Part shown: piece after piece, positions 58,200 to 64,000 of the stretch | Numbering within the stretch: position 1 is the first letter of the stretch | Layout: every line of letters begins with the position of its first letter | The notes under the pieces: model-generated | Told to the model about the DNA's origin: nothing | Seen by the model: the letters and a program-made list of their open reading frames with translations, nothing else | The model's database searches: none | Position numbers and translations under genes: made by a program | Origin: Streptomyces sp. DH37 | Lineage (GTDB): Bacteria; Actinomycetota; Actinomycetes; Streptomycetales; Streptomycetaceae | DNA length: 64,000 nucleotides | NCBI RefSeq assembly: GCF_029813835.1 | Contig: NZ_JARVKV010000014.1 | Location: 1-64,000 of the forward strand | Direction of reading: 5' to 3'

Positions 58200-61007
58200 T
58201 CACGGGGTGAGGGCCATGGTGTCCTCGGTGGCGTCCTCGACGGCCTCCTGGCTGAACGGCCACGCCAGCAGCTCGCCGTCGGCCCACTTGTCCGTCTGGT
58301 CCACGTAGTTGGCGTGGTAGGCGTGGCCGGAGGCGCCGGCGAGGTTGATCCAGCGCGACTCGTCGAGCCTGCCCAGGTTGACCACCATCCGCATCGACGG
58401 CACCCAGACCACCTCGTAGCCGCCCGCCGCGTTCCAGCCGGTGGCGTTGACGGCCGCCTCGCCGCCGCCGAGGTCCCACGGGCCGCGGTTGAGCAGGTGC
58501 TGGACGAAGCCGGGGCCCTCGGTGCCGAGGGTCTGGTTCTTGAGCATCAGCCGGTGCAGACGGCCCCAGCTCCAGGTCTCGATGTCCTTGCCGAGCTTGG
58601 TGGTCAGCTCCCAGCGGGCGTCCTTCATGGCGCGGGCCAGCAGCGCGTCGCGGTCGCCCTCGCCCTCCTCGAAGCGGCTGCCGGGGGTCCACCAGCCGCT
58701 GTCGGGCTCGTTCAGCAGCGTGCGCACGACCTCGTACCAGCGGTCGCCGCCGTCGGGCTGCGCGGACTCCGGGGCGCGCGTGCCGCACTCGCGGACGGTG
58801 CGCGGGGTGCCGTCGAGGTCCTCGATCGGGCCGGACTCGTCGGCCGGGCGGACCCGCAGGCACTCGCCCTCGACGCGGAGCTCCTTGGGGAGCTTGTTGC
58901 CGAAGCCGAGCTTGAGGAGGTTGCGCCACACGCCGTTGAAGTACGCGGCGGCGGCGGAGTCGGCGTCCTGGGTGTAGTCCCAGCCCTCCAGGAGCTGCTG
59001 CGCCTGGCGGATGTAGGGGTCCTTGACGTCGATCTTCAGCAGGTGGGGCACCAGGATCTTGGCTATCTCGCTGCTGTTGTCGAGCTGCATGGACTGCATG
59101 TCGTCCGTGGAGATCTTGCCGCCGTCCTTGATCTTCGACTGGATGAGGTCGTTGATCCGCTGGCTGCGCGCGCCGTAGCCCCAGTCCTCGGTGAGCAGGT
59201 AGGGGTACCTCTCGGGGTCGACGACGGCCTGGTTGGCGGTGACGATGTAGCCGCGCTCCGGGTTGTACTCCCAGGGCAGGGCCTCCTGCGGTATGTAGCT
59301 CTTCCACTCGTAGCGCGCGTCCCAGCCGGGCGCCGGGTAGCGGCCGTCGTGGTTCTCGGCGCGGACCGGGATGCGGCCGGGGGCCTGGTAGCCGATGTTG
59401 CCCTCGGTGTCGGCGTAGATCAGGTTCTGGGAGGGGACGGCGAAGTCCCGGGCCGCCGCGCGGAACTCCTCGAAGTCCCCGGCGGCGTTGAGCGCGAAGA
59501 CCGCGTCCATGGTCTTGGACGGCTCCAGCGCCGTCCAGCGCAGCGCGACGGCGTAGCCCTTGCCGCGGTCGGGGGCGACGTCGCCGACCGGCGCGTGGTC
59601 GCCGACGCCGGCCAGTTCGGCGCTGCGGTCGGAGACGAGGGGGCCGTGGCGGGTGGAGCGGACGGTGATCCTGCGGTCCTCGCCGCCCGCGACCTTGATG
59701 ACCTCCTCGCGGGTGTCGTACGGGATCCTCTCGCCGTCGTAGAGGTACGTCCCGTTCTCGATCTTCTCCAGGTAGAGGTCGGTGACGTCGGCGCCGAGGT
59801 TGGTGAAGCCCCAGGAGATGTCCTGGTTGTGGCCGATTATCACGCCCGGCGTGCCGGAGAAGCCGAAGCCCGCGACGTCGAAGGGGCAGGCGGCGCTGAC
59901 CGACTTGCAGTGCAGGCCCACCTGGTACCAGAGCGAGGGGAGCTGCGGGGCCAGGTGCGGGTCGTTGGCGAGCAGCGGCTTGCCGGTGGTCGTGTACCGC
60001 CCGGAGACGACCCAGGAGTTGGAGCCGATGCCGTCGCCGTTGGGGCCGAGGAGGGCGGGGACGGCGTCGAGGGAGTCGGCGAGGGCGGCGAGCTGGGTCT
60101 GCACGCCCTGGGCGTCCTGCCCGCCCTGGACGGTGTCACCGGGACCGGTGGCGCCGGGGGTCGTCGTACCGGGCGTCGCGCCGGGGACCGTCGTGCCGTC
60201 CTGCGCCGCGTTCCCGCCGTTCCCGCCGTTCCCGCCGTTCCCGCCGTTCCCGGCGGCGGCCTCCGGGTCGTAGGAGCCGTCGAGGGCGCTCACCGCGCCG
60301 TCCTGGACGATCGGCTTGTTCCGGTCGTACGGGTAGTCCGGGTAGAGCGCCTCGATCTGCTTCTCCGTCAGGCGGCTGGAGAGCAGGGCCCGGTCTATCT
60401 CGTCCTGCATGTTGCCGCGCAGGTCCCAGGCCATGGCCTTGAGCCAGGCGACGGAGTCCACCGGCGACCACTTGTGCGGCTCGTAGTCGCCGACGAGGTC
60501 GAGGGCGGCGTACTCCAGGGAGAGCTCCGCGCCGCCGCGGTCGGCCAGATAGGCGTTGACGCCCTCGGAGTACGCCAGCAGGTACTTCTTGGTCGTCTCG
60601 GACAGCTTGGTGTCGTACTCCTTCTGCGCCACCTCCCGCCAGCCCAGGGTCCGCAGGAAGGCGTCGGTCTGGACCTGGCCCTCGCCGAACATCTCCGACA
60701 GCCGTCCGGCCGTCAGGTGCCGCCGCACGTCCATCTCCCAGAAGCGGTCCTGGGCGTGGACGAAGCCCTGGGCGCGGAAGAGGTCCTCGGCGCTGTCGGC
60801 GTAGATCTGGGGTATGCCGTGGCCGTCGCGCTTGACGGTGACCGGGGCGGACAGGCCTTCGAGCTGGAGCGTGCCGGTCGTCTGCGGGAAGGACGCGCGG
60901 ACGGTGCCGACACTCCAGTAGGCGCCGTAGCCGACGCCCGCCACGAGCAGCAGCACGACTGCGATCACGAAAAGGCGGGCGCGTCGCGAGGTCTTCTTGG
61001 CGGGCAT
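58200..61007 (-). CDS. Penicillin acylase-family (Ntn) hydrolase, membrane-anchored
   Basis: 935 residues from ATG 61007. An N-terminal signal anchor (about 9-30, RRARLFVIAVVLLLVAGVGYG) precedes the alpha subunit (to 328), then the autocleavage site G328/Ser329 (DGIGSNSWVVSG), whose new N-terminal Ser is the nucleophile of the beta subunit. The propeptide region 252-300 has a NGG/Pro/Thr-rich spacer (9-bp repeats). Relatives open penicillins, cephalosporins or acyl-homoserine lactones; the substrate here is unknown. Confidence 0.93.
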   Translation of the reverse strand: MPAKKTSRRARLFVIAVVLLLVAGVGYGAYWSVGTVRASFPQTTGTLQLEGLSAPVTVKRDGHGIPQIYADSAEDLFRAQGFVHAQDRFWEMDVRRHLTAGRLSEMFGEGQVQTDAFLRTLGWREVAQKEYDTKLSETTKKYLLAYSEGVNAYLADRGGAELSLEYAALDLVGDYEPHKWSPVDSVAWLKAMAWDLRGNMQDEIDRALLSSRLTEKQIEALYPDYPYDRNKPIVQDGAVSALDGSYDPEAAAGNGGNGGNGGNGGNAAQDGTTVPGATPGTTTPGATGPGDTVQGGQDAQGVQTQLAALADSLDAVPALLGPNGDGIGSNSWVVSGRYTTTGKPLLANDPHLAPQLPSLWYQVGLHCKSVSAACPFDVAGFGFSGTPGVIIGHNQDISWGFTNLGADVTDLYLEKIENGTYLYDGERIPYDTREEVIKVAGGEDRRITVRSTRHGPLVSDRSAELAGVGDHAPVGDVAPDRGKGYAVALRWTALEPSKTMDAVFALNAAGDFEEFRAAARDFAVPSQNLIYADTEGNIGYQAPGRIPVRAENHDGRYPAPGWDARYEWKSYIPQEALPWEYNPERGYIVTANQAVVDPERYPYLLTEDWGYGARSQRINDLIQSKIKDGGKISTDDMQSMQLDNSSEIAKILVPHLLKIDVKDPYIRQAQQLLEGWDYTQDADSAAAAYFNGVWRNLLKLGFGNKLPKELRVEGECLRVRPADESGPIEDLDGTPRTVRECGTRAPESAQPDGGDRWYEVVRTLLNEPDSGWWTPGSRFEEGEGDRDALLARAMKDARWELTTKLGKDIETWSWGRLHRLMLKNQTLGTEGPGFVQHLLNRGPWDLGGGEAAVNATGWNAAGGYEVVWVPSMRMVVNLGRLDESRWINLAGASGHAYHANYVDQTDKWADGELLAWPFSQEAVEDATEDTMALTP
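60211..60252. repeat. 9-bp tandem repeat TTCCCGCCG in the acylase spacer
   Basis: Four full units plus a part, encoding the GGNGGN stretch of the propeptide. Confidence 0.8.
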
Positions 61008-61202
61008 CGCTGTCCTTCGAGGGCAGGGTGGGACCAGAGGTGCTGGAGCAACCATAGGACGAGCCGTGCCACCGACCGGCAGGGAGTCCGGGCAACCGGG
61101 GCCGCGAGATTCAAGTACTGGTAAATTGTTAGGCAAAGAAATGACTTTTCGGCGACCGGGACCCGGCCGCCCGCCTCCGTGCGCCCAGGGAAGGATCCGC
61201 TT

Positions 61203-62711
61203 CTGACTGTCGACCGCCTCAACGAACTCATGCTGGTCTCCGCGCTCGTCCTGCTCGTCGCCGTCGCGGCCGTCCGGCTCTCCTCCCGAACGGGGCTCCC
61301 CAGCCTCCTGATCTACCTCGGCATCGGCCTCGTCATCGGGCAGGACGGACTCGGGGTCGAGTTCGACAACGCCGAGCTGACCCAGGTGCTGGGCTACGCG
61401 GCGCTCGTGGTGATCCTGGCCGAGGGCGGTCTGGGCACCAAGTGGCACCAGATCCGCCCGGCGGTGCCCGCCGCGGCCGTCCTGGCGACCGCCGGCGTGG
61501 CGGTCAGCGTGGGCGTCACCGCCGCGGGGGCCCACTACCTGGTGGGGCTGGACTGGCGCCCGGCGCTGATCATGGGGGCGGTCGTCTCCTCGACGGACGC
61601 CGCGGCGGTCTTCTCCGTACTGCGCAGGGTGCCGCTGCCGAACCGCCTGACGGGGATGCTGGAGGCGGAGTCGGGGTTCAACGACGCCCCGGTGGTGATC
61701 CTGGTCGTCGCCTTCGCGACGGCCGGGCCGCTGGACCCGTGGTACGTCCTGATCGGGACGATCGCGCTGCAGCTGGCCATCGGGTTCGCGGTGGGGCTGG
61801 TCGTCGGCAAGCTGGGCGAGTACGGGCTGCGGCAGGTGGCGCTGCCCGCCTCCGGCCTGTACCCGATCGCGGTGATGGCGCTGTGCGTCCTGGCGTACGC
61901 CGGGGGCGCGCTGGCGCACGGCAGCGGCTTCCTGGCGGTCTACGTCAGCGCGGTCGTCCTCGGCAACGCCAAGCTGCCGCACCGCCCGGCCACCCGGGGC
62001 TTCGCCGACGGCATGGCGTGGATCGCGCAGATCGGCCTGTTCGTGCTGCTCGGCCTGCTGGCGACCCCGTCGGAGCTGCTGCGCGACTTCTGGGCGGCGC
62101 TGGCGGTCGGACTGGTGCTGACGCTGGTGGCCCGGCCGGTGTCGGTGGTGCTGTGCTCGCTGCCCTTCCGGCTCCCCTGGCGGGACCAGGCGCTGATGTC
62201 GTGGGCCGGGCTGCGCGGCGCGGTGCCGATCATCCTAGCGACGATCCCCATGGTCGGCCAGGTCGAGGGCAGCCGGCGGATCTTCAACATCGTCTTCGTG
62301 CTGGTCGTGGTCTTCACCCTGATCCAGGGGCCGACCCTGCCGTGGGTCGCCCGGAAACTGGGGCTGGACAAGGCCGACGGAACGCTGGACCTGGACATCG
62401 AGTCGGCCCCGCTGGAGCGGCTGCGCGGCCACATGATCGCGGTCGCCATCCCCGAGGGGTCGCGGATGCGGGGGGTGGAGGTGGGCGAGCTGCGGCTGCC
62501 GAGGGGCGCGGCGGTCACCCTGGTCGTGCGGGAGGACAGCAGTTTCGTGCCGTCGCCGACGACCGTCCTGCGGCAGGGCGACGAGCTGCTGGTGGTCGCC
62601 ACCGACGCGGTGCGGGACGAGGCCGAGCGGCGGCTGCTGGCCGTGGGGCGCGGCGGCAAGCTGGCGGGCTGGCTGGGGACGGCGGGCAGCTCGGCGCTGG
62701 GGAGGCAGTGA
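61203..62711 (+). CDS. CPA1-type cation:proton antiporter with C-terminal TrkA-C domain
   Basis: About 502 residues if started at CTG 61203, which has AAGGA 7 nt upstream and begins TVDRLNELMLV as homologues do; the in-frame GTG at 61179 has no RBS. Twelve or so helices (LLVAVAAVRLSSRTGLPSLL, SSTDAAAVFSVLRR, EAESGFNDAPVVILVVAF with the ion-binding acidic residues, WAGLRGAVPIILATIP) and a C-terminal regulatory TrkA-C domain (about 420-490, IAVAIPEGSRMRGVEVGE). K+/H+ or Na+/H+ exchange; K+ is likelier with TrkA-C. Confidence 0.9.
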   Translation: MTVDRLNELMLVSALVLLVAVAAVRLSSRTGLPSLLIYLGIGLVIGQDGLGVEFDNAELTQVLGYAALVVILAEGGLGTKWHQIRPAVPAAAVLATAGVAVSVGVTAAGAHYLVGLDWRPALIMGAVVSSTDAAAVFSVLRRVPLPNRLTGMLEAESGFNDAPVVILVVAFATAGPLDPWYVLIGTIALQLAIGFAVGLVVGKLGEYGLRQVALPASGLYPIAVMALCVLAYAGGALAHGSGFLAVYVSAVVLGNAKLPHRPATRGFADGMAWIAQIGLFVLLGLLATPSELLRDFWAALAVGLVLTLVARPVSVVLCSLPFRLPWRDQALMSWAGLRGAVPIILATIPMVGQVEGSRRIFNIVFVLVVVFTLIQGPTLPWVARKLGLDKADGTLDLDIESAPLERLRGHMIAVAIPEGSRMRGVEVGELRLPRGAAVTLVVREDSSFVPSPTTVLRQGDELLVVATDAVRDEAERRLLAVGRGGKLAGWLGTAGSSALGRQ

Positions 62712-62936
62712 GGACGGCGAGGGGGCTGCCGGGAGGGGCCCGGGAAGGGGCTGCCGGGGAGGCGGGGGCCCGGGACCGCGGCCGGGCCGGGGACGTGATC
62801 GGCTACCCTGGGCCCGTACGCTTGTCCGACTTTCGGAGTCACCGGAGTTTCGACCCCGCCTGACGCAGGGCCGGCACGGCCGCCCGGCTGACCACACGCC
62901 GCGGTCCGTGCGAGAGGACGGCCTTCGGCGCGCCCC

Positions 62937-62966
62937 GCCGTGCCACGACGCCTCGCGTCGTACGGC
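62937..62966 (+). promoter_or_regulatory. Leader hairpin before the MFS gene
   Basis: ACGACGC (62945-62951) and GCGTCGT (62955-62961) with loop CTC, extended outside by GCCGT/ACGGC (62937-62941 and 62962-62966) around a 3-nt bulge. It lies 37 bp upstream of the MFS start and could cover the AAAGG ribosome-binding site in an alternative fold. Confidence 0.5.
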
Positions 62967-63002
62967 CCGTGGCGCGCTACCAGGCGGCAGAAAGGTACGG
63001 CC

Positions 63003-64000
63003 GTGGCCACCACGGTCACTCCCGTCACGAACCGGAAGCCCGGCTATCGGGACCTGCTGCGCACTCCCGGCGCGTGGACGTTCCTGCTGCCCGGCTTCCT
63101 GGCCCGCCAGCCCTTCGCGATGCTGACGCTCGGCATCGTGCTGCTGGTGGAGCACACCACCGGATCGTTCGGCACGGCGGGCACGGTCTCCGCCGTGACC
63201 GGCGTCTCGATGGCCCTGTTCGCGCCGCGCAGCGGCAGGCTCGCCGACCGCTTCGGCCAGCGCGCGGTCCTGCTGCCCGGGGTGCTGCTGCACGCGGCGT
63301 CCGTGGGCGTCCTGATCGCCCTGGCGCTGTCCCGGGCGCCGCTGTGGGCGCTGCTGCTGGCGGCCGTGCCGGCCGGCGCCTCGGTGCCGCAGGTCGGCCC
63401 GATGGTGCGGGCCCGCTGGGCGCACCTGCTCAGGGACGGGGCCGGGGACGGGAAGACCCGGGGGACCGGGAAGGAGAAGGGGGCCGGCGGCGCGCGGCTG
63501 CTGTCGACGGCGGCGGCGTTCGAGTCGGTCACCGACGAGTTCACCTTCGTCATCGGCCCGGTCCTGGCCACCGCCCTGTGCACCACGGTGCACCCGGCCG
63601 CCGGGCTCGTCGCCGAGGCCGCCCTGACCGTCGTCGGCGGGCTGGTCTTCGCGGCCCAGCGCCGTACGGCGCCTCCCGCGCACCGCCGCGCCCGCGGGGC
63701 GGACGGCGCACGGCGCGCCTCGGCGCTGTCGGTGCCGGGCGTACGGGTGCTGGTCGTCGCCTTCCTGGGCATCGGCGCGGTCTTCGGCGGGATGCAGGTG
63801 TCGATGGCCGCCTTCACCGACTCGATCGGGCAGCCGGGCATCAACGGCGTGCTGTACGGGATCTTCGCCGCGGGCAACATGCTCTCCGGCATCGTCTACG
63901 GAGCCCTCTCCTGGCGCTCGGCCCCGCAGCGGCGGCTGCTGGCGGCGTACGCGCTGCTGACCCTGACCACCGCGCCCCTGTGGGCGGTGGACGCGGTGCC
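63003..64000 (+). CDS. MFS transporter (partial, cut by window end)
   Basis: GTG 63003 with AAAGG 7 nt upstream; at least 332 codons, no stop before the window ends. N-terminal half of a major-facilitator transporter: FLLPGFLARQPFAMLTLGIV, GRLADRFGQRAVLLPG (loop 2-3 GxLaDrxGrr motif), VGPMVRARWAHLL. The middle loop (LRDGAGDGKTRGTGKEKG) is long and charged. Drug-efflux type by look, substrate unknown. The 290-bp leader holds a short TTG-initiated ORF (62822-62863) and a hairpin. Confidence 0.88.
   Translation, partial: MATTVTPVTNRKPGYRDLLRTPGAWTFLLPGFLARQPFAMLTLGIVLLVEHTTGSFGTAGTVSAVTGVSMALFAPRSGRLADRFGQRAVLLPGVLLHAASVGVLIALALSRAPLWALLLAAVPAGASVPQVGPMVRARWAHLLRDGAGDGKTRGTGKEKGAGGARLLSTAAAFESVTDEFTFVIGPVLATALCTTVHPAAGLVAEAALTVVGGLVFAAQRRTAPPAHRRARGADGARRASALSVPGVRVLVVAFLGIGAVFGGMQVSMAAFTDSIGQPGINGVLYGIFAAGNMLSGIVYGALSWRSAPQRRLLAAYALLTLTTAPLWAVDAV

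Noticed and set aside
60211..60252. Regular 9-bp repeat as a possible CRISPR or regulatory array
   Set aside because: It is an in-frame Gly/Asn linker inside the acylase gene; no spacers.

Overview
The window is a very GC-rich, gene-dense stretch of chromosome from a Streptomyces-type actinomycete. The evidence is the heavy use of GTG starts, an SsgA-like sporulation protein (22915-23322), a SepX/GlpR divisome protein next to the Glp/MoeA gene (52051-56431), the rpfB-rsmA-ispE cluster (14460-17925), a pair of rodlin-like secreted proteins (9123-10191) and a perfect CebR box (20331-20344). Most of it is ordinary core chromosome. No CRISPR array, prophage, transposase or rRNA operon is visible. 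One tRNA is present: tRNA-Ala(CGC) at 51892-51965, minus strand.

Left part (1-20.3 kb): a LuxR-type regulator with an atypical receiver, a membrane-anchored PQQ-propeller protein, a Uup-like ABC-F ATPase, an unknown protein, a MerR-thioredoxin pair, a penicillin-binding transpeptidase, two tandem rodlin-like proteins and a protein O-mannosyltransferase. Then come rRNA and envelope genes on the plus strand: rsmI, a zinc-ribbon protein, tatD, and the overlapping trio rpfB, rsmA, ispE. An acyltransferase follows, overlapping tail-to-tail with an AA10 lytic polysaccharide monooxygenase that carries the CebR box in its promoter.

Middle part (20.4-43 kb): a beta-lactamase-like hydrolase, then the wreck of a cobalt ECF transporter (33-codon cbiM remnant joined to a cbiO lacking its ABC signature). 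Next are an SsgA-like protein, an MMPL transporter, a tricorn-type peptidase, a quinone-reductase-like protein with a divergent XRE regulator, and a saccharopine-dehydrogenase-like enzyme with a divergent GlxA-type regulator. A tightly coupled three-gene cassette (Baeyer-Villiger-type monooxygenase, alpha/beta hydrolase, short-chain dehydrogenase) faces a MerR regulator across a perfect palindrome. FUSC protein, exonuclease III, GNAT, arylamine N-acetyltransferase (with a MerR-type 19-bp-spacer promoter) and a methyltransferase follow.

Right part (43-64 kb): the most system-like locus is 43145-47751. A five-gene minus-strand operon (ECF sigma factor, DUF4383 membrane protein, DUF4397 surface protein, class F sortase, zinc-finger anti-sigma) diverges from a MerR regulator with a CarH/LitR-like cobalamin-binding domain. 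That suggests a light- or B12-gated cell-surface programme. Next is a compact GntR/NUDIX module with three overlapping small genes read divergently from a dyad operator. Then come an FG-GAP secreted protein, the tRNA, and the conserved galU-glp-moaC-mogA-rimJ-sepX row. In that row the rimJ reading frame seems to need a CTG start overlapping the mogA stop. The window closes with 5-formyl-THF cyclo-ligase, a penicillin-acylase-family hydrolase, a CPA1 antiporter and an MFS transporter cut by the window edge.
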